Assembly (NCBI RefSeq): GCF_003287735.1
Contig: NZ_NSCM01000030.1
Location: 1 to 53,995, forward strand
Source: Photorhabdus bodei
GTDB taxonomy: Bacteria; Pseudomonadota; Gammaproteobacteria; Enterobacterales; Enterobacteriaceae
Length of the DNA stretch: 53,995 nt
Direction: 5' to 3'
Part shown: positions 7,825-17,339 of the stretch, one piece after another
Layout: the number at the start of each line of letters is the position of its first letter
Position numbering within the stretch: position 1 is the stretch's first letter
Translations under genes and position numbers: made by a program
The notes under the pieces: generated by a model
What the model saw: only the letters and a program-made list of their open reading frames with translations
Database searches by the model: none
Told to the model about the DNA's origin: nothing

Positions 7825-8244
7825 TTAACGACTCAGGCGACGCATACGTTCAGAAGGGGTGATGATATCAGTGATACGGATACCGTATTTATCGGATACA
7901 ACCACAACTTCACCCTGAGCAATCAGATATCCATTGATTAAAATATCCAACGGCTCCCCGGCAAGGCCATCAAGAGAAACGACTGAACCTTGAGATAATC
8001 TCAGCAGTTGTTTGATGGTCATTTTTGTCCGGCCCAATTCTACGGATAATTTGACCGGAATATCCAGAATCAGGTCGATATCCGATAAGTGAGCCAGTGT
8101 ATCCTGAGGCTCCAGAGATTCAAAAATCGCCGCGCCGCTGTCCGAGGTTTGTTGTTGCGCGGCCTGTTGTTCCAGAGCTTCTGCCCACATATCTTCGGCA
8201 GATCCGGTTGAAGCGGTATCTGTGGGTTGCTTAGCATCACTCAT
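7825..8244 (-). CDS. fliN: Flagellar switch protein FliN
   Basis: 139 residues, with an acidic, Gln-rich N-terminus and a C-terminal SpoA/FliN domain (DIPVKLSVELGRTKMTIKQL). It forms the bottom of the C-ring with FliM and binds CheY-P. The start at 8244 (MSDAKQPTD) overlaps the fliM stop by 8 bp, the usual coupled arrangement; the upstream in-frame ATG is less likely. Confidence 0.96.
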   Translation of the reverse strand: MSDAKQPTDTASTGSAEDMWAEALEQQAAQQQTSDSGAAIFESLEPQDTLAHLSDIDLILDIPVKLSVELGRTKMTIKQLLRLSQGSVVSLDGLAGEPLDILINGYLIAQGEVVVVSDKYGIRITDIITPSERMRRLSR

Positions 8245-9241
8245 TGGGCTGTTCCTCATCCAGAGCATTTAAAACGGGGTTAATAAGATGTTCGACACGC
8301 AGGGCATATTGCCCGTTTAATGTTCCGTACTGACTGGTGAGCACGGGCACACCATCAACGTGAACGATCAGGCGTTCGGGTTTATCAATAGGTAAGATAT
8401 CGCCCGGCTGAAGTTGCAGGATTTTTGACAGCCTCAGCGGGATATCAACAAAGTTAGCGACCAATTCCAGCTCTGAATGCTGAACCTGTTTTACCAGGCT
8501 TTCTCGCCACAGGCTGTCTTCTTGCCGGGCATTTTCCAATGGTGGATTGGTCAGACGTTCCCGTAGTGGTTCGATCATGGCAAACGGAATACAGATATTA
8601 AATTCACCACTCAACGCACCAATTTCCACTTGAAATGGCGTTGTCACCACAATATCGTTCGGTGATGTTGTAATGTTGGTGAATTTCACCTGCATTTCAG
8701 AGCGAATATATTCCACTTCAATTTTGAAAATGGCGCTCCAGGCATCACGATAGGAATCCAACGCCATGCGTAACATCCGGTTAATCACTCGCTGTTCAGT
8801 ATGGGTGAATTCACGACCTTCCACTTTGGTCGGGAAACGTCCGTCACCACCAAACAGGTTATCTACCGCGATGTAAACCAGGCTTGGTGCAAATGCAAAC
8901 AGCGCTGTTCCTCTTAGCGGTTTCAGATGAACCAGATTAAGGTTGGTCGGTACCGCCAGGTTACGGGCGAATTCATGATAAGGCTGAATTTTTATTGCGC
9001 CGACGGTAATGTCAGGACTACGGCGGAGCATGTTAAACAACCCCATCCTAAAATGACGAGCAAAGCGTTCATTAATAATTTCCAGTGCTTGCAGACGTTC
9101 CCGAATAACACGGCGTTGGGTATTGGGATCATAAGGGCGAACCTCATTTTCCCCGGACGCGGTATTTTCCACGTCGTCACTGGCACTGTCGCCATTGAGC
9201 AGAGCATCAATCTCTGCCTGTGAAAGAATATTGTCACTCAT
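8237..9241 (-). CDS. fliM: Flagellar switch protein FliM
   Basis: This 334-residue protein has the N-terminal CheY-P-binding peptide (LSQAEIDALLNG), the middle domain (for example LRGTALFAFAPSLVYIAVDNLFGG) and the C-terminal SpoA domain. It is the C-ring component that transmits chemotaxis signals to rotation. It lies 5 bp after fliL. Confidence 0.97.
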   Translation of the reverse strand: MSDNILSQAEIDALLNGDSASDDVENTASGENEVRPYDPNTQRRVIRERLQALEIINERFARHFRMGLFNMLRRSPDITVGAIKIQPYHEFARNLAVPTNLNLVHLKPLRGTALFAFAPSLVYIAVDNLFGGDGRFPTKVEGREFTHTEQRVINRMLRMALDSYRDAWSAIFKIEVEYIRSEMQVKFTNITTSPNDIVVTTPFQVEIGALSGEFNICIPFAMIEPLRERLTNPPLENARQEDSLWRESLVKQVQHSELELVANFVDIPLRLSKILQLQPGDILPIDKPERLIVHVDGVPVLTSQYGTLNGQYALRVEHLINPVLNALDEEQPNE

Positions 9242-9246
9242 GGTGA

Positions 9247-9723
9247 TTATCGCAGAATAAACGTGGTAAACAGCACATCGGTGATGACCTGATCCGGTTC
9301 ACCGGGTACCAAGGTTGGGCGAAGTGTTTGCTTGATGTCGTCCATCAGACGCAATTTACCGCTGTCATGAGCCAGATCGGCCGATTTTTGGCGTGATAAT
9401 AGCAACAACATACGACTACGAACTTCCGGCAGATACTCGTGGAAACGCTGGCGAGTTTTTTCATCAGCTAAACGTAAAGTCACACCAATGTAGAGCACTC
9501 GGTCAAAGTGATCTTCATTGTCGATCAGGTTGACGGTGAAAGGCTCCAGAGTCATAAAGACAGGGACTTCTATGGCTTTGGATGCCGCGGAGTCACTCTC
9601 TTTTGCTTGTTTAAGTGCCCACCAACTGTATCCCCCGATGGCGGCACCGATAACGGCAATCAGTACTAACAGTATCATCCCAAATGGATTTTTGCGTTTA
9701 TGCTCGTAGCTATAGTCAGACAT
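9247..9723 (-). CDS. fliL: Flagellar basal-body protein FliL
   Basis: This 158-residue protein has a short cytoplasmic N-terminus, one transmembrane helix (about residues 17-37) and a periplasmic FliL domain (FMTLEPFTVNLIDNEDHFDR). It associates with stators and supports torque under load. The ATG at 9723 (MSDYSYEHKRKNPFG) matches relatives; the frame extends 24 codons upstream without support. It is separated from fliK by 339 bp carrying an ERIC. Confidence 0.95.
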   Translation of the reverse strand: MSDYSYEHKRKNPFGMILLVLIAVIGAAIGGYSWWALKQAKESDSAASKAIEVPVFMTLEPFTVNLIDNEDHFDRVLYIGVTLRLADEKTRQRFHEYLPEVRSRMLLLLSRQKSADLAHDSGKLRLMDDIKQTLRPTLVPGEPDQVITDVLFTTFILR

Positions 9724-9889
9724 GGACAGACAAATTCCTGTTTTTGTTGCGGATAAGTGTCCACGCATTCCATAGTGGGCTGACTTATCCATCAATATCG
9801 ATAATCATTATCCCGCGTATTTCCGCAGGCAATAGCTGGAACAAACGGGGAAAAAACGACTAACTCGTTCGTTTGTTGTGAACCTTGTT

Positions 9890-10017
9890 TATACCCGTTA
9901 TCTTTCAAGTTGCCTCTTTGTTGGCCGCACTCACTCACCTTGGTCACATCGTTATCTATGCTCCCGGGGATTTGCTCCCTTGCCGTCGCGATGCATCTTT
10001 GAAATCCATAGGGTATA
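9890..10017 (+). repeat. ERIC element inside the flagellar operon
   Basis: A 128-bp ERIC ('+' orientation) with one extra T near its right end. It lies between fliK and fliL and would be transcribed as part of the operon mRNA if there is readthrough, folding into a long hairpin. Confidence 0.92.
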
Positions 10018-10038
10018 TACCCTTCACTGTTGGGTATA
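10016..10038. repeat. Mini-palindrome made of two ERIC ends
   Basis: TATACCC (10016-10022) and GGGTATA (10032-10038) flank nine bases, sharing the last bases of the adjacent ERIC. It may be the remnant of a second, internally deleted ERIC. Confidence 0.45.
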
Positions 10039-10062
10039 AGCACGTATAAATATTTTCCACTA

Positions 10063-11361
10063 TCAGGCGAAAATATCCACACCTCCTCGGGCGGACGCGA
10101 GTTGATGAGGTGTTAAATGTACTGTGGATTCAGTGGCTGAGTGATTTTCCGAGGTGGCATCCGCATTGCGGCTTGCGGTTCCGCCTGAATGTTGTGAATC
10201 AGAGCGTTGTTCTTGTTGCCACGGGCTAGCGTTGTCACTGCTGACACTGCTTTGGGTCAGTTGAATACCACTTTCTGCCAGTGCGTGGCGAAGTCCAGGT
10301 AATGCCGCTTCCAGTGCCGCCCGGACATGGCTGTGAGCCGATGCCAGATGTAATTGTGCTTGATTATCTTCAACGGACATGCGGATTTGCAAGGCACCTA
10401 GCTCTTGTGGATGCAGGCGTAACTCTGCCTGTTGCAGGCCATTGCGGTTGAATAAAATAATTTGTTGGTTTAATTGTTGTTGCCACTCTTCACTACCCAA
10501 TTGGGCATTCAGTAAGGGAGTAGAGGCACTGGATAACTGAAACTGGGCGGTCTGATTGTGCCCTGCGGAGAGCAGGGGAGAGGTTGCCACAGAGGAGATT
10601 TGCCCGGTTTGTTGATTTTCAGTGACTGCTGGCGCGGGCTGGATCTCAGCTTGAGCGGTAGTTTGAGTTAGTGCTGATTCACGTGGATGAGGCTGAGTTG
10701 CAGTTTCATGCTGGATAGTTGCGACAGCAATCTTGGGTTTTACCGAAGAATTTTGCCCAAATCCGTTTTCAGGTTTGGTTTTAAAAAAGGCTTCCGCTTT
10801 TTCTTCTTCCTGTTTTGGTTGTTCTGCAATCGCTGTCAGAGGATTCTCTTCAGTCGATAATCCTGTAACGCTAATTTGACGGTTTTTATCATTATGCTTA
10901 ACGAGTCCGTCAGGTTGGAGGCTACTTTTCTGGTTTTCTGATTTGATGGCTAACCCGGATAATTGTATGGGTAAACTTGCCGCCAGCTCTTCTGCTGACA
11001 TAAGTTTCTCATCAACAGCAACCGGTTGTTTGTTTGCATCTGCTTTTACATCAAGGGGAATCAGCGAGGAGGTAATCGGTTCCGTTGGTATTTCATTTGA
11101 GGTAGATAATTCATTCGCGATAGACAATTCGTTTGGGACAGATAATAGTGGCGACAAATCGTGGTCTGTATCATCTATAATCTCTTCTCCTTCTTTGGAT
11201 GATACTTTTCCTGGTTTGGCCCCGCCTTTCTGCGCCAGTTCGGTTTCCAGATTAAGAAACTGAGCAAAAGCCGAAGGTTGATCGGCATCAGTGAGTGAAT
11301 TGCCGCGCGGTGGTTGATTTTCTGTCGGTTTCAGGTCGGCAGGCAAAAGAGTGAGATTCAT
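10063..11361 (-). CDS. fliK: Flagellar hook-length control protein FliK
   Basis: This 432-residue protein has a long low-complexity Gln/Ser/Thr/Pro-rich ruler region and a conserved C-terminal domain (about residues 285-375: LRLHPQELGALQIRMSVED). FliK is exported during hook growth and switches FlhB specificity from hook to filament substrates. Its start overlaps the fliJ stop by one base. Confidence 0.95.
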   Translation of the reverse strand: MNLTLLPADLKPTENQPPRGNSLTDADQPSAFAQFLNLETELAQKGGAKPGKVSSKEGEEIIDDTDHDLSPLLSVPNELSIANELSTSNEIPTEPITSSLIPLDVKADANKQPVAVDEKLMSAEELAASLPIQLSGLAIKSENQKSSLQPDGLVKHNDKNRQISVTGLSTEENPLTAIAEQPKQEEEKAEAFFKTKPENGFGQNSSVKPKIAVATIQHETATQPHPRESALTQTTAQAEIQPAPAVTENQQTGQISSVATSPLLSAGHNQTAQFQLSSASTPLLNAQLGSEEWQQQLNQQIILFNRNGLQQAELRLHPQELGALQIRMSVEDNQAQLHLASAHSHVRAALEAALPGLRHALAESGIQLTQSSVSSDNASPWQQEQRSDSQHSGGTASRNADATSENHSATESTVHLTPHQLASARGGVDIFA

Positions 11362-11804
11362 TATTTATTTCTCCGTTGTGCGCTACGTTGGGCATACTCA
11401 TCCATCTGTTTCTGTTCCGTTCTGTTCTGATGTAATCTTCGGTTGTTATCTGCCCGTTGTTGCAAAGTATCGAAGGCATTAAGGCGCTGTTGTTTTTCCC
11501 GCCACTGTGATAAAGCCGTATCAAGCCGCTGTTGCCATTGATTAAGCTGCAATTTGTGCTGTTCAATCGCTTTTTCCAGCGTTTTCATGAATTGCTGATA
11601 ATTTTGCCAAGTGGTACATGGCATACCATTACTCAATGTGTCATTTAGGCGTTCCCGGTATTCATCCTGATAGCCCATCAACGTTGCGAGTTGTTGCTCC
11701 ATTTGCTGATAGTTCTGACGAACTTGTGCTAAGTGAGTGGCGGCTTTTTCCACTGCATTTTGTGCAAGGTCACGCAAGGTTATGAGAGGTGATTGTTGCT
11801 GCAT
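11361..11804 (-). CDS. fliJ: Flagellar export chaperone FliJ
   Basis: 147 residues, almost entirely alpha-helical coiled coil, rich in Gln, Arg and Glu. FliJ is the stalk-like partner of the FliI ATPase and recycles export chaperones. It lies 42 bp after fliI, and its stop overlaps the fliK start. Confidence 0.95.
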   Translation of the reverse strand: MQQQSPLITLRDLAQNAVEKAATHLAQVRQNYQQMEQQLATLMGYQDEYRERLNDTLSNGMPCTTWQNYQQFMKTLEKAIEQHKLQLNQWQQRLDTALSQWREKQQRLNAFDTLQQRADNNRRLHQNRTEQKQMDEYAQRSAQRRNK

Positions 11805-11846
11805 CTTATTCCTCGCTTTAATGGCAACGCCCAGAAAATCGTTACG

Positions 11847-13211
11847 TTATGTAGGTAACAACTGTTGTAATTGAATGCGGGCAGCTTCATATTCACTACG
11901 CTCTTCAATATCTTGCTGTAGAAATTGTGCCATGTAGGGATAAAGCTCAATGGCTTTGTCCAATAGCGGATCACTGCCAGCCGCATAAGCACCGACGTTA
12001 ATCAGATCACGGTTACGCTGATAGCTTGCGAGTAGTTGTTTGAACTGCTGTACCCGCCGGTAGTGCTGCTTATCAATGAGTGCGGTCATTGCGCGGCTGA
12101 TAGAAGCTTCAATATCAATCGCCGGGTAATGTCCTGATTCTGCCAGCGAACGGGAGAGGACGATGTGACCATCGAGAATTGCTCGGGCAGCATCGGCTAT
12201 CGGGTCTTGCTGATCATCACCTTCGGTGAGTACGGTATAGAACGCGGTAATCGAGCCACCGCCATTCACCCCATTGCCTGCACGTTCCACGAGTGCCGGA
12301 AGTTTGGCGAAAACCGAAGGCGGGTAGCCTTTGGTTGCAGGAGGCTCGCCAATGGCTAGGGCAATTTCACGTTGCGCCATGCTATAGCGGGTCAATGAAT
12401 CCATAATTAGCAATACATGTTTACCCCGGTCACGAAAATCTTCAGCGATACGGGTAGCGTAGGAGGCACCTTGCATGCGCAACAGAGGTGAGATATCGGC
12501 GGGTGCGGCGACAACCACTGAGCGGGCTAAGCCGGCGGTGCCAAGGATGTTTTCAATGAAATCTTTAACTTCGCGGCCACGTTCACCGATCAAGCCAACG
12601 ACAATCACATCAGCTTGTGTGTAACGTGCCATCATGCCAAGCAGAACACTCTTACCGACCCCGGAACCGGCAAACAATCCCATACGCTGCCCACGGCCTA
12701 CGGTCAGTAGGGCATTAATCGCTCGCACGCCGACATCCAGTACATCACTGATTGGTGTACGTTGCAGAGGATTGATTGGCGGTGTGGTGAGTGGCGCTCG
12801 ATAGCCGGTATCTGGCGAAGGAAAACCATCCAGTGGACGACCGGCGCCATCCAAAACTCGCCCTAACAGTTCCGGGCCAAGTGGTAACTGGCGTCCACTG
12901 CCACAATCTTCACTGTATGGGCGGGCGTATACCCGGGCGCCGGGTACAATCCCTTCCAGATCTTCAAGTGGCATGAGAAGAAGTTTTTCGCCATTAAAAC
13001 CGACAACTTCACTTTCAACTTCTTCAACATTGCTACCGTTTTGTCGCTCAATCAGGCAGGTTGCTCCGAGAGGCAGATGTAAACCTGTTGCTTCCATCAC
13101 CAGCCCGGTCGCTCTGGTCAGGCGTCCATAACGACGCACTGGTGAAGTTTTCTCCAGTTTCTGCTCAAAAGCATCCAGTGTCGCCAGCCAGCGCCCGAGT
13201 CTTGCTGTCAT
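11847..13211 (-). CDS. fliI: Flagellum-specific ATPase FliI
   Basis: This 454-residue F1-beta-like ATPase has the Walker A GLFAGSGVGKSVLLG, Walker B LLIMDSLTRY and an ERGREV motif. It energises the unfolding and docking of export substrates. The start at 13211 (MTARLGRWLATLDAFEQ) overlaps the fliH stop by one base (TAATG); the upstream ORF extension belongs to fliH sequence. Confidence 0.98.
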   Translation of the reverse strand: MTARLGRWLATLDAFEQKLEKTSPVRRYGRLTRATGLVMEATGLHLPLGATCLIERQNGSNVEEVESEVVGFNGEKLLLMPLEDLEGIVPGARVYARPYSEDCGSGRQLPLGPELLGRVLDGAGRPLDGFPSPDTGYRAPLTTPPINPLQRTPISDVLDVGVRAINALLTVGRGQRMGLFAGSGVGKSVLLGMMARYTQADVIVVGLIGERGREVKDFIENILGTAGLARSVVVAAPADISPLLRMQGASYATRIAEDFRDRGKHVLLIMDSLTRYSMAQREIALAIGEPPATKGYPPSVFAKLPALVERAGNGVNGGGSITAFYTVLTEGDDQQDPIADAARAILDGHIVLSRSLAESGHYPAIDIEASISRAMTALIDKQHYRRVQQFKQLLASYQRNRDLINVGAYAAGSDPLLDKAIELYPYMAQFLQQDIEERSEYEAARIQLQQLLPT

Positions 13212-13915
13212 TACAATTCCCCCGGTGCGGCCAGCCGGCATAACTCATGCCAGCGGGTTGCCAAACTGGCATCCAAATCGCCTTCATCGGCACTAATTTT
13301 ACAACCACCGGGATGCAGTTTGTTATCTGCCAGTAAGCGCCAGCCGTGTAATGAGAGCGTGTTGCCTAATTGTTGCTCAACCATTGGCATATCTCGTGGA
13401 TGAACCCGCAATTGGGGTTTTCCACTCAACATTGGTTCCTGTTGAATAAATTCACGGATCTGATTGAGCAGGGCAGTGCCATCACAAATCGCCGGTTGAC
13501 CCAAGATTTGTTTCGCCGCGGTCAGTGACAGTTGCATCAAGCGGGATGCAATGATCGTGTCAAGTCCTTCCAATGAATGTTGGAAATCCGCTAGCAGATT
13601 TTGCCACTGCTCGGTGATAGGTTGCTGCTGCTGAATGGCATCTTTTCGTCCCTGTTCCAGACCGGCCTCTAAGCCGGCTTGATAGCCTTTTTCATAACCT
13701 TGCGCTTGACCTTCGGTAAATCCCTGTTCATGGCCTGCTTGTCGAGCCTGTTCTTTCAGGTTATCCAGCATTGCCGCTTGTTCAAGGATTTCATTGTGCT
13801 CAGAGTCTTCCTGTGAGTCATCAACGGGCTCTGGTTTGGCCCGTAGTTTTTCCCACTGTGTGAGTTCGTTTGGTTTCCAGGGTTGCCAGTCAGCATTGTT
13901 TAACTTATCAGACAT
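13211..13915 (-). CDS. fliH: Flagellar export ATPase regulator FliH
   Basis: This 234-residue protein has the Gly-repeat helix typical of FliH (GHEQGFTEGQAQGYEKGYQA) and a C-terminal globular domain that binds the FliI N-terminus. It inhibits and anchors FliI at the C-ring. The start at 13915 (MSDKLNNADWQPW) overlaps the fliG stop by 8 bp, which supports it over the in-frame ATG six codons upstream. Confidence 0.96.
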   Translation of the reverse strand: MSDKLNNADWQPWKPNELTQWEKLRAKPEPVDDSQEDSEHNEILEQAAMLDNLKEQARQAGHEQGFTEGQAQGYEKGYQAGLEAGLEQGRKDAIQQQQPITEQWQNLLADFQHSLEGLDTIIASRLMQLSLTAAKQILGQPAICDGTALLNQIREFIQQEPMLSGKPQLRVHPRDMPMVEQQLGNTLSLHGWRLLADNKLHPGGCKISADEGDLDASLATRWHELCRLAAPGEL

Positions 13916-14900
13916 AGCTATCGTCGCCACCATTTAGGATAATCTCACTGCTTTCTGCCAGACGACGAACAATAAGCAGAATCGCTTTCTGTTCGCTTTC
14001 CACTTGCGACATCCGTACCGGACCACGGTTTGCCAGATCATCGCGCATAATCTCTGCGGCACGTTGAGACATATTGTTGAGGAAATGATCGCGTAGTTGC
14101 TGGTTGCAGCCTTTCAGTGCAATGAGCAGAGAGTCGGTGGTGATTTCCTGCAACAGGCGTTGGATACTGCGGTCATCCACATCAATGAGGTTTTCGAACA
14201 GGAACATTTCATCGATGATTTTTTGTGCCAGTTCATTATCGTAGGCACGCATGGCTTCGATAACATTCTCTTCTTGCTGACTTTTCATCAGGTTGATAAT
14301 TTCAGCCGCGGTACGAACGCCACCCATTTTGCTACGCTTGAGATTCTGACCGTCTAACAGGTTATTGAGCACTTCTGTCAGTTCAGCCAGTGCCGCCGGC
14401 TGTACGCCACCAAAAGTTGCGATACGTAGCATGATGTCGTTGCGTAATTTGTCATCAAACAGCGCAAGGATATCGGCTGCTTGTCCACGATTTAAGTGAA
14501 CCAGAATGGTGGCGATAATCTGTGGATGCTCTTCACGGATCATATCGGCTGCCATTTGTGGTTCCATAAAGTTGAGGGTCTCAATACCGGTGGTGGTTTC
14601 ACGGGATTCGAGAATATCCTCAAGCAGACTGGAGGCGCGTTCTTCACCTAGCGCTTTAATTAACACCGAGCGCAAATAGTCACTGGCGTTGATACTCAGT
14701 GCCGCATACTGGCCGGCATCTTCTTCAAATTCTGCCAATACATCCACCAGTTGCTGATTAGAAATTTGGCGCATGCCTGCCATTGTGATACTGAGTTGCT
14801 GGACTTCCCTGGAGTTCAGGTGTTTAAACACCTCGGCCGCCTGATCTTCTCCCAGGGTCATTAACATGACGGCGCTTTTTTCTGTTCCGTTCAGGCTCAT
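13908..14900 (-). CDS. fliG: Flagellar switch protein FliG
   Basis: This 330-residue protein has the family's armadillo-like repeats and the charged C-terminal torque helix (KILDEMFLFE-type region). It links the MS-ring (FliF) to FliM and contacts the stators. It overlaps fliF by 4 bp (ATGA). Confidence 0.98.
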   Translation of the reverse strand: MSLNGTEKSAVMLMTLGEDQAAEVFKHLNSREVQQLSITMAGMRQISNQQLVDVLAEFEEDAGQYAALSINASDYLRSVLIKALGEERASSLLEDILESRETTTGIETLNFMEPQMAADMIREEHPQIIATILVHLNRGQAADILALFDDKLRNDIMLRIATFGGVQPAALAELTEVLNNLLDGQNLKRSKMGGVRTAAEIINLMKSQQEENVIEAMRAYDNELAQKIIDEMFLFENLIDVDDRSIQRLLQEITTDSLLIALKGCNQQLRDHFLNNMSQRAAEIMRDDLANRGPVRMSQVESEQKAILLIVRRLAESSEIILNGGDDSYV

Positions 14901-16600
14901 TGTTCGTTACTCATCCATTGACGGATCACCAGTGCCACTACGCGAGGATCTTTTTCTGCCAGCTCGCGAATGCGTTGGCTTTGAATTTCAGCACTGACTC
15001 GTTGACGTGTCAGTTTCTGGCGCGTTTTTTCATCCATTTCTGCACTAGATTCAGTCATTTGTTTTTTCTGAACTTTCTGTGCTTCAAGGGCGGCTTTTTC
15101 CGCAGCGCGTTTTTTGGCAAGTTGAGGCACAACCATTTTGCGCCATAACAGCCATGCCACCAGAATCAATAGCAGGTAGCGGCCAAAATCGAAGGCTTTT
15201 TCCAACAGAATTGGGTTCTGCCAGACAGGAATAACCTCGATATTTTCTTTGCTTTCAGTAAATGGCGTGTTAACTACATTCAAGCTGTCGCCACGCTCTT
15301 TAGAAAAGCCCATCGCTTCTCTGGTCAACGCTTCTATTTTTGCCAATTGCTCAGGGGTTAGCGCCTGAGTTTCCGGGCCATTTTTGCCTTCCACCGTGAC
15401 ATAATTGACGACAACGGCGACGGATAAGCGTTCAACACCACCGGCTTGCTGTTGCACATGACGAATAGTCCGATCCACTTCATAGTTTGTGGTTTCGTCA
15501 CGGCGGTTATTGCGATTACTGTTGACCGTGCGCTCGTTACTACTACCGGCGGATGAGGTTTTCTTATCGCTCTTGCCGTTTTTGTTGTTCTCTTTGGTAT
15601 TTGGTTTATCAATCGGCGCACTCGGTGGAGGGCTCGGTTGATTGGAAAGCGCACCGGGAATACCGCCAACCTGAGGGCCGCCACTCTGTTCGCTCTCGCT
15701 TAACTGTTTTGAGCGAACCGCCGCCTGATTTGGTGGCTGGTTAGGTTTATATTCTTCCGCGGTCTCTTCACGACGTGAAAAATCCACCTGTGCCGTCACT
15801 TGTGCGTGAACGTTACCACGACCGACAACCGGAGCCAGAATCGCTTCAATACGATGTTGGAAGCGGTTCTCTACTTCCTGAATGTATTTCAGTTGACTGG
15901 TATTCAGATCGCGTCCGGTAGCGTCGGCTTGGGTCAACAGACGTCCGGCCTGATCAACGATGGTGACATTGCTCGGCGGTAAGCCGGCGACACTACTGGA
16001 AACCATATGGACAATGGCATTTATCTGGCCTTCATCCAGTGTACGACCTTGCAGTAATCCAACGGTGACGGAAGCTGAGGGCGATTTCTGTTCACGGACA
16101 AACAGCGAGGGTTTAGGGAGTGCAAGATGAACTCGGGCATTTTGCACCGGCCCTAAAGATTCAATGGTGCGTGACAGTTCACCTTCCAATGCCCTTTGGT
16201 AGTTAACTTGCTCACTAAATTGGCTGATCCCAAACTTTTCTTTATCGAGTAGCTCGAATCCAGCAGCTCCACCCTTAGGCAACCCTTGTTGCGCCAATCT
16301 TAGCCGTGTCTCATGCACCTGTTCGGCAGGGATCATGATAGCAGCGCCATTTTCGGCAAAACGGTAAGGGATATTTAATTGGGTTAATTGGGTGACAATA
16401 TCGCCACCATCTTTATCGCTCAGATTACTGTAAAGCACCCGATAATCGGGGCTGCGTAACCACAGGAAAAGGGCAATGACAATCGCAACGGCTGCGCTGC
16501 CGGCAACTAATAATGGCACTTTAGGATCAGCTTTTATCTGGTTAATGATAGCACTGAAACCTTTAGTTTGATTTTCAACGTCGGTTGTTGCGGCACTCAT
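14897..16600 (-). CDS. fliF: Flagellar MS-ring protein FliF
   Basis: This 567-residue protein has two transmembrane helices (about residues 30-48 and 455-475) flanking a large periplasmic region with ring-building motifs (LPKGGAAGFELLDKEKFG, ARVHLALPKPSLFVRE) and a low-complexity Ser/Asn/Lys segment. The C-terminus binds FliG. It is the first gene of the long leftward operon, divergent from fliE. Confidence 0.98.
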   Translation of the reverse strand: MSAATTDVENQTKGFSAIINQIKADPKVPLLVAGSAAVAIVIALFLWLRSPDYRVLYSNLSDKDGGDIVTQLTQLNIPYRFAENGAAIMIPAEQVHETRLRLAQQGLPKGGAAGFELLDKEKFGISQFSEQVNYQRALEGELSRTIESLGPVQNARVHLALPKPSLFVREQKSPSASVTVGLLQGRTLDEGQINAIVHMVSSSVAGLPPSNVTIVDQAGRLLTQADATGRDLNTSQLKYIQEVENRFQHRIEAILAPVVGRGNVHAQVTAQVDFSRREETAEEYKPNQPPNQAAVRSKQLSESEQSGGPQVGGIPGALSNQPSPPPSAPIDKPNTKENNKNGKSDKKTSSAGSSNERTVNSNRNNRRDETTNYEVDRTIRHVQQQAGGVERLSVAVVVNYVTVEGKNGPETQALTPEQLAKIEALTREAMGFSKERGDSLNVVNTPFTESKENIEVIPVWQNPILLEKAFDFGRYLLLILVAWLLWRKMVVPQLAKKRAAEKAALEAQKVQKKQMTESSAEMDEKTRQKLTRQRVSAEIQSQRIRELAEKDPRVVALVIRQWMSNEQ

Positions 16601-16884
16601 AGACGATCCTTGCCTTGCTGTTCAACATGAATACTAAAAGCGTGGCGTAACAAAACAGACTCCCCATACGCAAGCGAAAAAATTCTTCCTATTTTCAGTT
16701 TTGTCATTATTCGCTGTTCACTCATCTTTTAATGGCACAATAAGCCCTGACTTTTTACTTTAATTACCCGCTTTAGATTGAGGGGGCTATGTTAGGGTGG
16801 CGGTCTGAAAATATGCCGTATAAGCTTTGGGTTAATATGGCATTGAATTGCGTAGGATATAGGGTGGTTTAACACGAGGTTTTT
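16601..16884. promoter_or_regulatory. fliF / fliE divergent promoter region
   Basis: This 284-bp gap separates the divergent fliF operon and fliE, the position where FlhDC-dependent class II promoters lie in E. coli. I cannot assign FlhDC boxes or start sites with confidence. Confidence 0.45.
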
Positions 16885-17196
16885 ATGTCAATTCAAGCAA
16901 TTGAAGGCGTGTTGCAACAGATGCAGGCTCAGGCATTACAGGCAGCCAGTATCGCAAAACCCATGCCATTGCAGGGGGGATTTGCCAGTCAATTAACGGC
17001 GGCTGTTGGTAAAATTAATCAAACACGTTTAAATGCCACAAAACAAACTCAGGATTTTACACTAGGTGTACCCGGTGTTGAATTGAATGATGTGATGGTG
17101 GAGATGCAGAAATCCAGTATCGCTTTGCAAATGGGCGTCCAGGTAAGAAATAAGCTGGTGGCTTCTTATCAGGAGATTATGAATATGCAGGTGTAG
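16885..17196 (+). CDS. fliE: Flagellar hook-basal body protein FliE
   Basis: This 103-residue protein has family motifs (FASQLTAAVGKINQTR and the C-terminal SSIALQMGVQVRNKLVASYQEIMNMQV). It is the adaptor joining the MS-ring and export gate to the rod. It is monocistronic and divergent from fliF, preceded by an ACGAGG ribosome site. Confidence 0.97.
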   Translation: MSIQAIEGVLQQMQAQALQAASIAKPMPLQGGFASQLTAAVGKINQTRLNATKQTQDFTLGVPGVELNDVMVEMQKSSIALQMGVQVRNKLVASYQEIMNMQV

Positions 17197-17313
17197 GTAT
17201 TAATTTATTGATGTCTATCGTTATCAACCTTCTGTATTTCCTGTTTGGTATGCTTTTTTAATTTTTAGAAGTAAACAGGTTCTTTGTTATCTATCCCGCC
17301 CAGTTTGTCAGCA

Positions 17314-17339
17314 GCCACCTGTATTTGTAGGTGGCTTTT
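17314..17339 (+). terminator. Terminator downstream of fliE
   Basis: A 7-bp stem GCCACCT/AGGTGGC with an 8-nt loop is followed by TTTT, 118 bp past the fliE stop. The rest of 17197-17650 is AT-rich with no gene. Confidence 0.75.

Larger units (their letters stand above)
9724..10062. other. fliK-fliL spacer with ERIC
   Basis: This 339-bp gap inside what is normally a contiguous operon holds an ERIC (9890-10017), an ERIC-end mini-palindrome (10016-10038) and a short AT/GC-mixed stretch. No gene is seen. Confidence 0.7.

Noticed and set aside
9792..10082. 96-residue ORF across the fliK-fliL spacer
   Set aside because: It is read through an ERIC and has no relative; ERICs give long spurious frames.
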